A stretch of DNA of 64,000 nucleotides from contig CAYGTR010000002.1 of the NCBI GenBank assembly GCA_964352855.1, positions 78,685 to 142,684 of the forward strand. Reading direction: 5' to 3'. Source of the DNA: Litorimonas sp964352855. Lineage in GTDB: Bacteria > Pseudomonadota > Alphaproteobacteria > Caulobacterales > Maricaulaceae. The notes under the pieces are model-generated. The model saw only the letters and a list, made by a program, of their open reading frames with translations. It did no database searches and had not been told where the DNA came from. This document shows, one piece after another, positions 8,221 through 17,132 of this stretch (position 1 is its first letter; the number at the start of each line of letters is the position of its first letter). Both the position numbers and the translations under genes were made by a program.

Positions 8221-9266
8221 AGACGATTAAAGGCCCTGCTATTTTTCTCGCTCAATTTATGGGGGACGAGCCATTTGATACAATGGAGAATGCCTGCCGC
8301 TGGATGGCAGATGCGGGCTATAAAGGGATACAAATTCCGTCAGATAACCCGGTTTGTATGGATTTGAAATTGGCTGCGGAAAGCCAGGATTACTGTGACG
8401 AGCTCAAAGGGAAGTGCAAAGAGTGGGGTGTGGAAATAACAGAGCTGTCCACGCATATTCAAGGTCAGTTGGTCGCTGTGCATCCGGCTTATGATACTGC
8501 TTTTGATGCTTTTGCCCCTGCACATCTTCATGGGAAACCCGAAGCGCGCCAAAAATGGGCGGTGGAGCAAGTTATGTTCGCGGCCAAGGCGTCGCAACGC
8601 TTAGGCCTTACGAATTCGGTCAGCTTCCCTGGCGCTTTAGTGTGGCCCTTTATGTATCCTTGGCCGCAACGCCCGGCAGGTCTCGTTGAAGAGGGCTTCA
8701 AAGAGTTAGCCCGCCGATGGCGTCCAATTTTGGACTATTATGACGAATGCGGCGTGAATGTGTGTTACGAAATTCATCCGGGCGAAGACCTTCATGACGG
8801 CGTGACGTTTGAACGTTTTCTGGCCGAGGTCGACGACCACCCACGCTGTAATATTCTCTATGATCCCAGTCACTTTATTCTGCAGCAACTGGATTATCTT
8901 AGTTTTATCGATCACTATCATGATCGTATCAAAATGTTTCATGTGAAGGATGCGGAATTCCGCCCCAACGGTAAATCCGGTATTTATGGTGGCTATCAAG
9001 GCTGGGTTGAACGCCCCGGACGGTTCCGTTCCTTGGGTGATGGTCAAATCGATTTTGGTGGGATTTTCTCTAAACTGACGGGTTATGATTTCGATGGCTG
9101 GGCCGTAGTCGAATGGGAATGTGCACTTAAGCATCCTGAAGACGGAGCGAGAGAAGGCGCAAAATTTGTTGAGGATCACATTATCCGCGTTACCGAAAAG
9201 GCCTTTGATGATTTCGCGGGCGGCAAAGCCGATAAGACGACAAATAGAAAAATGCTCGGCTTGTAA
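8217..9266 (+). CDS. Cytoplasmic sugar phosphate isomerase/epimerase-like TIM-barrel protein
   Basis: A 349-aa AP-endonuclease-2/xylose-isomerase-like TIM barrel with no signal peptide. Probable metal and catalytic residues lie at strand ends: Glu and His in VCYEIHPGEDL, Asp and His in YDPSHFILQQ, His in MFHVKDAEF, and Glu in VVEWECAL. Members of this fold isomerise sugars, and some cleave 3-keto-glycosides or C-glycosides when paired with a Gfo/Idh oxidoreductase. The ATG at 8217 overlaps the Gfo/Idh stop, implying translational coupling and a shared pathway. The longer frame starting at 8199 would overlap more and lacks support. The precise substrate cannot be deduced. A periplasmic relative is encoded at 16226-17110 in the same cluster. 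Confidence 0.85.
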   Translation: MKTIKGPAIFLAQFMGDEPFDTMENACRWMADAGYKGIQIPSDNPVCMDLKLAAESQDYCDELKGKCKEWGVEITELSTHIQGQLVAVHPAYDTAFDAFAPAHLHGKPEARQKWAVEQVMFAAKASQRLGLTNSVSFPGALVWPFMYPWPQRPAGLVEEGFKELARRWRPILDYYDECGVNVCYEIHPGEDLHDGVTFERFLAEVDDHPRCNILYDPSHFILQQLDYLSFIDHYHDRIKMFHVKDAEFRPNGKSGIYGGYQGWVERPGRFRSLGDGQIDFGGIFSKLTGYDFDGWAVVEWECALKHPEDGAREGAKFVEDHIIRVTEKAFDDFAGGKADKTTNRKMLGL

Positions 9267-9303
9267 AAGCCCGCGAAACTAAAAAATAATAAAGGGGATT
9301 GAA

Positions 9304-10566
9304 ATGGTAACACTGACAGCAGCACAAGGTGAAGCTGGTATAAAGCCTAACCGATTATTCGTACTGAGTTGTATTGCGCTGTGCGTCACAGCCATGACCT
9401 TTGCGATACGTGCGGGCATGCTCAACGACCTTGGGCAAGAGTTTAGCCTCAACAAAACGCAATTGGGCTGGACGGCGGCGATGGCGTTTTTTGGATTCCC
9501 GGCTGCGACAGTGATTGGTGGTCTACTCTATAATTCTGTTGGGCCACGACTCATCATGATTATTGCCTTCTTGGGTCATCTTCTAGGGCTTGTTCTTACA
9601 ATTATGTCGGGTGGGTTTTGGGGTTTGATGATTTCAACCTTCTGTATCGGTTTTGCCAATGGAGCCGTTGAGGCCGCTTGTAATCCGATGATTGCGAAGA
9701 TGTATTCCGATAATAAAACAACCATGCTGAACAAGTTTCATGTTTGGTTTCCGGGTGGTCTTGTGGTCGGGTCACTGGCCGCATTATTGGTCAAAAAGAT
9801 TTTTGAAGGTAATAGCTCTACTTGGCAATTGGAAATCGGCGTGATGATTATACCAACGCTGATTTATGGCTGGATGGTGTTCACAACGAAATTCCCGGAT
9901 GTGAAATTAGATACAACAGATGAAACGGATACAAAGAAAAATTTAAAAGCACTCATTTCACCGCTGTTTATTTTCATGTGTGTTTTGATGACAATTACAG
10001 CAACAACCGAGCTCGGTACGCAGCAATGGGTCGGATCATTACTTGAAAGCTCTGGTGCTCAACCTCTTATAATTTTGGCGATTGTAACGGGTTTAATGGC
10101 CATCGGACGTTATTTTGCGGGGCCATTAGTGCACGCGCTTAATCCTGTTGGGGTCCTTTTATTCTCTGCGGTTGTGACGACTTTGGGTGTATTCATGCTC
10201 AGCATAGCGACAGGGCCAGTGACTTATGTTGCGGCAATCGTCTTTGCGATTGGTGTGTGTTATTTCTGGCCCACTATGGTCGGCTTTATTGGCGAGTATA
10301 TGCCCAAAACAGGTGCGCTCGGCATGTCTATTATCGGCGGTGCCGGTATGATGGGCTTGGCGGCTTGGACACCTGTTATCGGTGGTTGGATTGATAGTGC
10401 AACGGTCCAAGCCAAAGCCAAGGGCTTAACAGGGGACGCTGTGACTCTTGCCGCAGGACAAGACACACTCAGCAATATACTTCTATTCCCGATTGTATTG
10501 ATCGTCGCTTTCGGTTTGCTTTTTGCCTTGCGGAAGTCTTTTGTGAAAGGTCATGCCAATGACTAG
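9304..10566 (+). CDS. MFS sugar transporter
   Basis: A 420-aa inner-membrane permease with about 12 hydrophobic segments in two halves. The cytoplasmic loop between TM2 and TM3 reads LLYNSVGPRLIMII, a variant of the MFS signature, and acidic and polar residues lie within the first half (GFANGAVEAACNPMIAKMY). This resembles sugar-type MFS carriers such as the FHS/fucose permease group. An AAGGGG ribosome site precedes the ATG at 9304. Its position between the isomerase and the oxidase genes suggests it imports the oxidised sugar or the free sugar made in the periplasm. It ends inside the start of the next gene, consistent with one operon. Confidence 0.87.
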   Translation: MVTLTAAQGEAGIKPNRLFVLSCIALCVTAMTFAIRAGMLNDLGQEFSLNKTQLGWTAAMAFFGFPAATVIGGLLYNSVGPRLIMIIAFLGHLLGLVLTIMSGGFWGLMISTFCIGFANGAVEAACNPMIAKMYSDNKTTMLNKFHVWFPGGLVVGSLAALLVKKIFEGNSSTWQLEIGVMIIPTLIYGWMVFTTKFPDVKLDTTDETDTKKNLKALISPLFIFMCVLMTITATTELGTQQWVGSLLESSGAQPLIILAIVTGLMAIGRYFAGPLVHALNPVGVLLFSAVVTTLGVFMLSIATGPVTYVAAIVFAIGVCYFWPTMVGFIGEYMPKTGALGMSIIGGAGMMGLAAWTPVIGGWIDSATVQAKAKGLTGDAVTLAAGQDTLSNILLFPIVLIVAFGLLFALRKSFVKGHAND

Positions 10567-11131
10567 TCTACCACTTAACCGCCGAAATGCACTTCAAGGC
10601 TTACTCGCAATCTCTACGGCAGGGGCTCTTGCGGCATGCGGCAGTAAAGATGCAGGTGCAGCGGTTGATGCTCCCCTTGGAGACGCAGAATTTGCTTCAA
10701 TCAGAGGCTTTTTCTCAATCGAAGAAATGGCCCTAGTAACCGCAATTGCCGACACCATTATACCGACAACGGATACACCCGGCGCAGTTGCTGCGGGTGT
10801 GCCGGAGCAAATTCAATCTTTGGCCACACTTTGGGGCGATGATAATTATCGCCGTTACTGGCGCGGTGGAATGAGAGCGCTTGAGTTAAAACTGTCGGGT
10901 TTTGTTTCGCAATCGCCTGAAGACCGTGAAGCGACGTTGGGTGCCTATGACTCACAAGTATTTGGCAACAAGATTAATGACGGTTTCTATCGCGACATGA
11001 AAAGCACAATCGCAACCGCTTATTATATGAGCGAAATCGGCGCGACCGAAGAGCTCGCTTATGAGCCTGTTCCTGGAGAATGGAAAGGCTGCGTGCCTTT
11101 GGCGGATTATCCTAAAACGTGGGCAACATAA
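10559..11131 (+). CDS. Tat-exported small subunit of a GMC sugar dehydrogenase (gluconate 2-dehydrogenase subunit 3 family)
   Basis: A 190-aa subunit-3-family protein. It starts with a twin-arginine signal (LNRRNALQGLL) ending in a lipobox-like LAAC with Cys27, so it is probably an anchored periplasmic lipoprotein. The mature domain shows the family pattern: FFSIEEMALVTAIADTIIPTTDTPGA and later a GNKINDGFYRDMK helix. In related sugar dehydrogenases this subunit carries the signal that exports the folded flavoprotein subunit, which has none itself. The ATG at 10559 has AAAGG at a good distance; an ATG at 10553 is too close. It overlaps the MFS stop by eight bases and its TAA shares an A with the next start. 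Confidence 0.88.
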   Translation: MTSLPLNRRNALQGLLAISTAGALAACGSKDAGAAVDAPLGDAEFASIRGFFSIEEMALVTAIADTIIPTTDTPGAVAAGVPEQIQSLATLWGDDNYRRYWRGGMRALELKLSGFVSQSPEDREATLGAYDSQVFGNKINDGFYRDMKSTIATAYYMSEIGATEELAYEPVPGEWKGCVPLADYPKTWAT

Positions 11132-12840
11132 TGGCTGATTTTGACGTTATCGTTGTGGGCTCGGGTATGTCTGGCGGCTGGGTCGCAAAAGAAATGTGCG
11201 AGAAGGGCTTTAAAGTGGCCGTCATTGAACGGGGACGCCAAGTCACGCTCGAAAAAGATTATACGGATATGGTTGATCCTTGGGACACGCCAAACCTTGA
11301 TCGTACGAACGAAGACGACAAAGAACGCTTTCCCATTCAACACACGGTTTATGCTTTCAACCAAAATACAAAGCATTATTGGGTTGAAGATAAGAAACAT
11401 CCTTATGAAACGGCGCCAGGGACTGATTATGCTTGGCTGAGAGGGTATCAAACGGGTGGTCGTTCCATCATGTGGGGACGTCAGTCTTACCGCATGAGTG
11501 AGATTGATTTTGAAGCGAATAAAAAAGACGGCCATGGCGTCGATTGGCCTGTGCGCTATGCCGATATTGCGCCTTGGTATGACAAGGTAGAATATTTTGC
11601 CGGTATTAGCGGGTCGAACGAAGGTTTGGATATCTTACCAGACGGTGTCTTCCAGCCCCCGCATGAACTGACCTGTGCAGAGTTAGAGTTTAAGAAGAAA
11701 GTCGAAGTCGCTTTCCCAACACGAAAGGTTATTCCGGGCCGCTGCGCGAATTTGACAAAGCCTACACCTGAACAAATCGCTCTGGGCCGAGGTCAATGTC
11801 AGGCGAGGGATCTATGTTACCGAGGCTGCTCATTTGGAGCTTATTTCAATTCCAATGTTGCAACACTTCCGGCTGCAAAGAACACCGGCAATCTGACAAT
11901 GATTACGGATACCGCCGTTCTGAAAGTGGATTATGACGCAGCAACGGGCCGCGCGACAGGCGTTCAGATAATTGATGTCAAAACGAAGGAAACCAAAACG
12001 CTTACGGCGCGGGTGATATTCCTCAATGCATCGACGATAGCGACCACGATGATTTTGATGAATTCAGCGATGGAAACTATGCCGAACGGATTGGCGAACA
12101 GCTCCGGCCAATTAGGTAAAAACCTGATGGATCATGTCGCCGGGGCAGGTGCTTCTGCCATAATGCCGGGGTTTGAAGATAAACATCATTATGGCCGTCG
12201 ACCCAATGGGTTTTATATTCCGCGATTTAGAAACCACACCGAAGACAGCAATGATTCCGTTCGGGGTTATGGTTATCAGGGCCGCATTTACCGTGAAAGC
12301 TGGAGAAGTGGTGCTTGGAAAGAAGGTGTGGGTGCTGAGTATAAAGAGGCCCGCCGACAGCCCGGGCCTTGGAGCATTGGCATTGTAGCCTTCTGTGAAA
12401 TCTTGCCGGATGAGCGCAATAAGGTAACAATCCATCCAACCAAGACTGATGAATGGGGACTGCCTATACCTGTGATTGATCAAAAACACCGTCAGAACGA
12501 GGTGAATTTGATGAAGCATGCCACACGGGATACCAAAGCGATGTTGGAAGCCGCGGGTATGACAATTTATCATACCGATAATCCGGATGAAATTACGGCT
12601 GAGAACATGTCAGCTCCCGGACGAGGTATTCATGAAATGGGAACGGCGCGTATGGGCCGCGACCCAAAAACAAGTGTACTGAATGAATGGAACCAATCTT
12701 GGGATGTGCCGAACCTCTTTATCACAGACGGGTCTTTCATGACGTCAGGGGGCTGCCAAAATCCATCACTGAGTTATATGGCCTTCTCAGCTCGTGCAGC
12801 GGATCATGCAGCGAAGCTCATGAAGGACGGCATTATTTAA
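11131..12840 (+). CDS. GMC-family FAD sugar dehydrogenase, catalytic subunit (copy 1)
   Basis: A 569-aa flavoprotein of the GMC family, sugar/gluconate dehydrogenase branch. The FAD-binding fold starts VVGSGMSGGWVAKE with the ribose-binding Glu in VIERG. Residues Cys223, Cys229 and Cys233 form C-x5-C-x3-C, the spacing of the [3Fe-4S] ligands in bacterial FAD glucose dehydrogenase. The C-terminal active site includes His501 in HEMGTARMG and Asn544 in QNPSLSYMAFSARAA. It has no signal peptide, so export would depend on the Tat subunit just upstream, with which it overlaps (TAATG). Likely role: oxidation of a glycoside hydroxyl, possibly C3, in the periplasm. It is the first of three tandem paralogues; the preferred substrate of each is unknown. 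Confidence 0.88.
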   Translation: MADFDVIVVGSGMSGGWVAKEMCEKGFKVAVIERGRQVTLEKDYTDMVDPWDTPNLDRTNEDDKERFPIQHTVYAFNQNTKHYWVEDKKHPYETAPGTDYAWLRGYQTGGRSIMWGRQSYRMSEIDFEANKKDGHGVDWPVRYADIAPWYDKVEYFAGISGSNEGLDILPDGVFQPPHELTCAELEFKKKVEVAFPTRKVIPGRCANLTKPTPEQIALGRGQCQARDLCYRGCSFGAYFNSNVATLPAAKNTGNLTMITDTAVLKVDYDAATGRATGVQIIDVKTKETKTLTARVIFLNASTIATTMILMNSAMETMPNGLANSSGQLGKNLMDHVAGAGASAIMPGFEDKHHYGRRPNGFYIPRFRNHTEDSNDSVRGYGYQGRIYRESWRSGAWKEGVGAEYKEARRQPGPWSIGIVAFCEILPDERNKVTIHPTKTDEWGLPIPVIDQKHRQNEVNLMKHATRDTKAMLEAAGMTIYHTDNPDEITAENMSAPGRGIHEMGTARMGRDPKTSVLNEWNQSWDVPNLFITDGSFMTSGGCQNPSLSYMAFSARAADHAAKLMKDGII

Positions 12841-14538
12841 ATGGCGGAGTTTGACGCTATTGTCGTCGGATCTGGCATGTCAGGTGGGTGGGTCGCAAAG
12901 GAGTTATGTGAGCGCGGTCTTAAAGTCCTTGTGCTCGAGAGGGGTAAGGACACCAAACCTGAGACGGATTATTCGGATAATCTCGACCCATGGGATAAGC
13001 CACATTTTGATCGCATCTCTCCTGCAGAGAAGAAAAAAAATTACGCCGTCCAAGGCGATACCTATGCCTTAAAAGAAAGCAATAAGCATTTCTGGATGAC
13101 GGATGCGGATCAACCTTATGAAAACAGGACAGGTAAATTTAAATGGCGGAGGGGCAACCGCGTCGGGGGGAAGTCCCTTATGTGGGGGCGGGCGAGTTAC
13201 CGTCTTGCACCGCATGATTTTGAGGCGAATATAGGCGATGGTGAGGGCGTGGATTGGCCTGTGCGCTATGATGATATTGCGCCTTGGTATGACCGCGTTG
13301 AGAAATTCGTGGGTGTCGCCGGCAACCGAGACGGGATGGCGCAATTGCCGGATGGTCCGCATTACCTTCCTGCTTATGAGTTTAACTGTGCTGAAGAGGT
13401 TTTTAAATCCAAATTAGAAACGCTCTATGATGATCGACACTTGATCATGGGTCGCACGGCTAATTTAAAACGTGTGACCGAAGAGCAAGCAGCTTTGGGC
13501 CGTGGACAATGCCAAAGCCGGAATATATGCCATCATGGATGCTCCTTCGGCGCCTATTTCTCTTCCGTTTCGTCAACGCTACCCGCCGCCAAGAAAACAG
13601 GCAATCTAACTTTGTTGAGCGAATCCATCGTGACAAAGGTGCTTTATGATCCGAAGAACAACCGCGTCACGGGCGTCAATGTTTTGCATACGTCAAACGG
13701 GGGAAGTTCGACACATCGGGGAAAGATGGTCTTTTTAAATGCGGGGGCGATTGCGACGCCGCTCTTGATGCAAATGTCCACGAGTGAGACCATGCCAAAT
13801 GGTCTGGCGAATAGGTCCGACCAAGTCGGTCGCAACCTGATGGATCATGCAGGTGGTGCAACTGTGGAAGCCCGTGTTCCGGGTTTGAAAGATAAGCATA
13901 CATTTGGTCGCCGTCCAATTGGTGGGTATATCCCGCGCTATCGTAATTTTCCGCGCCAAGTTGAGGCCTATAAGCGTGGTTGGGGCTATCAAGTCTATTC
14001 CGGTCGCATTGGTTGGGGCGGGTGGAAATCAGGCGTAGGGCAAAGTTTTAAAGATGCAAATCGCGATCCAGGAGATTGGGTTGTTATTCTTGATGCCTTT
14101 ATAGAGGTTCTGCCAAAGTCGGAAAACCGCGTGACCGTTCATAAAACCAAGACGGATAAATGGGGGCAGCCTATCGCCGTGATTGACCTTAGTTTGGGTG
14201 AGAATGAGAAAACACTCTTGAGAGCCGCCTATGCTGACGCAGTTGATATTCTTACACAGGCCGAATTTACGAATCTGAGAGACGTTCAAAACCCTGAAGA
14301 CAATATGGACGGGATGGGCGGTCGCAACCATGAAATGGGGACAGTCCGCATGGGGCGAGATCCCCAAAGTTCTGTCTTGAATGGTTGGAACCAATCGCAT
14401 GATATTCCCAATTTGTTTGTAACGGACGGGTCCTTTATGACGTCTTCTGCCTGTCAGAACCCGTCTCTGAGTTACATGGCGTTTTCTGCAAGGGCGGCAA
14501 ATTACGCGGCTGACCTCTTACAAGAAGGACAACTCTAA
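12841..14538 (+). CDS. GMC-family FAD sugar dehydrogenase, catalytic subunit (copy 2)
   Basis: A 565-aa paralogue of the preceding gene, starting on the base after its stop codon. It keeps the FAD fold (VVGSGMSGGWVAKEL, VLERG), the C-x5-C-x3-C motif (Cys224, Cys230, Cys234) and the C-terminal HEMGTVRMG and QNPSLSYMAFSARAA blocks. The Cys motif surroundings differ (SRNICHHGC against ARDLCYRGC in copy 1), as does the middle substrate domain, which favours different substrate choice over simple redundancy. It has no signal peptide and no small subunit of its own, so it may share the subunit encoded at 10559. It ends in a TAATG overlap with copy 3. Gene duplication in place is the simplest origin. 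Confidence 0.87.
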   Translation: MAEFDAIVVGSGMSGGWVAKELCERGLKVLVLERGKDTKPETDYSDNLDPWDKPHFDRISPAEKKKNYAVQGDTYALKESNKHFWMTDADQPYENRTGKFKWRRGNRVGGKSLMWGRASYRLAPHDFEANIGDGEGVDWPVRYDDIAPWYDRVEKFVGVAGNRDGMAQLPDGPHYLPAYEFNCAEEVFKSKLETLYDDRHLIMGRTANLKRVTEEQAALGRGQCQSRNICHHGCSFGAYFSSVSSTLPAAKKTGNLTLLSESIVTKVLYDPKNNRVTGVNVLHTSNGGSSTHRGKMVFLNAGAIATPLLMQMSTSETMPNGLANRSDQVGRNLMDHAGGATVEARVPGLKDKHTFGRRPIGGYIPRYRNFPRQVEAYKRGWGYQVYSGRIGWGGWKSGVGQSFKDANRDPGDWVVILDAFIEVLPKSENRVTVHKTKTDKWGQPIAVIDLSLGENEKTLLRAAYADAVDILTQAEFTNLRDVQNPEDNMDGMGGRNHEMGTVRMGRDPQSSVLNGWNQSHDIPNLFVTDGSFMTSSACQNPSLSYMAFSARAANYAADLLQEGQL

Positions 14539-16226
14539 TGCCTGATTTTGATGCTATTATTGTTGGCTCTGGTATGTCCGGTGGTTGGGTGGCCAAGGAG
14601 CTTTGTGAGCGTGGCTTAAAAACACTGGTGCTAGAGCGTGGCAAAGACATTGACCCGGACAAGGATTATTCGGACATGCTCGACCCTTGGGATAAAAAGT
14701 TTTTAGATCGTGTGAGGCCGGAAGAAGCCAATAAAGATTATGCGGTTCAAAAAGATGTCTATGTCTTTTTTGAAAGCACGAAACATCTTTGGGTAAAAGA
14801 TAGCGACCATCCTTACGCCACGGCGGAGGGCACTGCTTATGAGTGGTATCGCGGATATCAAGTCGGTGGGCGGAGCCTGTTATGGGCGAGAATGAGCTAC
14901 CGATTGTCTGATCATGATTTCAACGCCAATAAAGCTGATGGGGTTGGGGTAGACTGGCCAATCCGTTATGCGGATTTGAAGCCTTGGTATGACAAGGTGG
15001 AAGCGTTCGCAGGTATATCGGGCAATAATGACGGCCTTGGCCAATTGCCCGATGGTGTTTATCTACCGCCATTCGAACTGGATTGTGCGTCTCAAGAACT
15101 ACAAAGGCGCATTGCTGAAAATTTTGATGACCGCCAGTTGATAGTCGGACGGGTAGCGAACCTGACACGCACAACGTCGGAACAAGAGGCGTTAGGCCGA
15201 GGGCCCTGCCAAGCCCGATATCATTGTTTCAGAGGGTGTTCTTATGGGGCTTATTTCAGTTCAAACTCAGCGACCTTGCCGGCCGCGGAACGGACGGGGA
15301 ATATGACGCTCAAACCCGACTCAATCGTGCACTCGGTGATCTACGATCCTCAAACAAAACGCGCCACAGGAGTCAGGGTGATTGATCGGCGAACGAAGAA
15401 AGCTACAACTTATACGGCTAAGGTCGTTTTTCTGAATGCGTCTGCTATCAACACGGCGGCGATTATGTTGCAATCCGCAAATGAAGACATTCCGAATGGG
15501 CTCGCAAACAGCTCTGACCAAGTGGGGCGTAACCTTATGGACCATGTGGCAGGCGCGCGGGCGACGGCTGAGGTAAACGGCTTAGAGGATCACTATGTTT
15601 TTGGGCGTTATCCGGGACAAGCCTATATTCCACGCTACCGCAACTACCCAAATTATGATCAGCCCTATAAACGGGGCTTTGCATTTCAGGTTTATACAGG
15701 GCGTGGCAGTTGGAGTGGTCATCGTCCCGGAGTTGGCAAGGACTTTAAAATGTCCAACCAATCACCGGGCCCTTGGACGGTCACATTAGATGCTTATGCC
15801 GAGGTCTTGCCTGATCCAAACAATCGTGTCTTGCTTCATAAGTCGCAAAAAGACCAATGGGGCATCCCTTTACCCGTTATGGATGCGCGTATGGGGCCGA
15901 ATGAATATGCGTTATTGGACGCTGCTTCAAAAGATGCTGAAGACATTCTCCGAAAAGGCAAGTTTAAGAATATCCAGCTGTCACCCGTTCAGCCGACCAA
16001 GCCCGGCAACCGCATTCATGAAATGGGAACCGCACGTATGGGACGAGATCCTAAAACCTCAGTTTTGAACGAGTGGAACCAGTCTTGGGATGTTGAAAAT
16101 CTTTTTATTACGGATGGCGCCGCAATGACATCATCGGCCATACAAAACCCGTCTATTACTTATATGGCGCTATCTGCGCGGGCGGCTAACCACGCTGCAG
16201 ACCTTATTGAACAAGGAGTTCTCTAA
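14538..16226 (+). CDS. GMC-family FAD sugar dehydrogenase, catalytic subunit (copy 3)
   Basis: A 562-aa third paralogue, overlapping copy 2 by one base (TAATG). The FAD-binding motif (IVGSGMSGGWVAKEL), the Cys triad (Cys224, Cys230, Cys234 in PCQARYHCFRGC) and the C-terminal HEMGTARMG block are intact. The final active-site block reads AIQNPSITYMALSARAA, with Ala-Ile where the other copies have a Gly-Cys or Ala-Cys pair. All cofactor motifs look functional, so none of the three copies appears to be decaying. Like the others it has no export signal. It overlaps the start of the downstream lipoprotein isomerase by one base, tying oxidation to that protein. The electron acceptor is not encoded nearby. 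Confidence 0.87.
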   Translation: MPDFDAIIVGSGMSGGWVAKELCERGLKTLVLERGKDIDPDKDYSDMLDPWDKKFLDRVRPEEANKDYAVQKDVYVFFESTKHLWVKDSDHPYATAEGTAYEWYRGYQVGGRSLLWARMSYRLSDHDFNANKADGVGVDWPIRYADLKPWYDKVEAFAGISGNNDGLGQLPDGVYLPPFELDCASQELQRRIAENFDDRQLIVGRVANLTRTTSEQEALGRGPCQARYHCFRGCSYGAYFSSNSATLPAAERTGNMTLKPDSIVHSVIYDPQTKRATGVRVIDRRTKKATTYTAKVVFLNASAINTAAIMLQSANEDIPNGLANSSDQVGRNLMDHVAGARATAEVNGLEDHYVFGRYPGQAYIPRYRNYPNYDQPYKRGFAFQVYTGRGSWSGHRPGVGKDFKMSNQSPGPWTVTLDAYAEVLPDPNNRVLLHKSQKDQWGIPLPVMDARMGPNEYALLDAASKDAEDILRKGKFKNIQLSPVQPTKPGNRIHEMGTARMGRDPKTSVLNEWNQSWDVENLFITDGAAMTSSAIQNPSITYMALSARAANHAADLIEQGVL

Positions 16227-17110
16227 TGAGTTTTTCAAGACGTAATATTTTAATCGGTTCAGGTGCGGCTCTGGCGCTTTCGGCTTGTGGAGGCATAGCA
16301 AAGGCCCACATGAGACAAATTGAGCGCGTCGGCATTCAGACTTATACTTTTCGTGATATGATAGCTCAGGACTTTCGCGGCACATTTCAAATGATCAAAG
16401 ATGTGGGTTATGACTATGTCGAGCTGAACGAAAGGAATTATAGCGATAATACTCCTGAGGAACTCAAGGCAGTTTTAGATGATGTTGGTCTGCCATCACC
16501 TGCGACGCATATCAGCTACGATAACCTAAGAGACAATATCCCCGGATTGATAGAAACAGCCAAAACACTGGGCTGTGAATATGTGATATTGCCATATATA
16601 GCGGATGATCAACGCAGTCTTGAAGATTGGAAACGGCACGCCAAACTCTTAAACAGTGCAGGCGAAAAATTAGCGAATTCAGGCGTAAAACTTGCCTATC
16701 ACAATCATCAATTCGAATTCGATGATTTAGGTGGTGGCACAACGGCTATGGACATCCTGATGAATGAGACCGACCCGCGGTTTAACAATTTCGAGCTGGA
16801 CTTCTTTTGGGCAAATTTGGCAAAACAGGACAAACCGGCGCTTCTCAAGACATATCCCGGACGTTTCCCTCTGTCTCATATTAAAGATATGAAAGGCTCA
16901 CCCGATGATGTCGTCGGTTTTAGTTATGAGGAGATTCACAAAGCCTTGATGGTCGATGTCGGGCAGGGCGAGACCCCGTTTGAAGACTATTTGGCTCTTA
17001 ACGATATTTCCGGCATGAAATACTTTATTGCTGAACATGATGGCCCCCGTCAGCCTTATCAGCAGGCTGCTGAAAATATGTATGAAGGTATGAAAGCACT
17101 TCGGTTTTAA
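16226..17110 (+). CDS. Periplasmic (lipoprotein) sugar isomerase/epimerase-like TIM-barrel protein
   Basis: A 294-aa TIM-barrel protein of the AP-endonuclease-2 fold. It begins with SRRNILIGSGAALALSAC: twin arginines, a hydrophobic stretch and a lipobox with Cys21, so Tat export and lipid anchoring are predicted. Fold residues include Glu in YVELNERNY, His and Glu in YHNHQFEFDD, Asp in LDFFWANLA, His in LSHIKDMKG, and Glu-His in FIAEHDGP. Secreted relatives are often annotated as sugar phosphate isomerases, but a phosphorylated substrate is unlikely in the periplasm. In this setting it may epimerise or cleave the keto-glycoside made by the GMC enzymes; that is inference. The start overlaps the GMC copy 3 stop, which supports coupled expression. 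Confidence 0.85.
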   Translation: MSFSRRNILIGSGAALALSACGGIAKAHMRQIERVGIQTYTFRDMIAQDFRGTFQMIKDVGYDYVELNERNYSDNTPEELKAVLDDVGLPSPATHISYDNLRDNIPGLIETAKTLGCEYVILPYIADDQRSLEDWKRHAKLLNSAGEKLANSGVKLAYHNHQFEFDDLGGGTTAMDILMNETDPRFNNFELDFFWANLAKQDKPALLKTYPGRFPLSHIKDMKGSPDDVVGFSYEEIHKALMVDVGQGETPFEDYLALNDISGMKYFIAEHDGPRQPYQQAAENMYEGMKALRF

Positions 17111-17132
17111 ATTGAGTTTGTAAGGTTGCGAC

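Noticed and set aside
12112..12573. 153-codon minus-strand open frame within GMC copy 1
   Set aside because: Shadow of the conserved GMC coding frame; equivalent antisense frames recur in the paralogues because of shared codon content.
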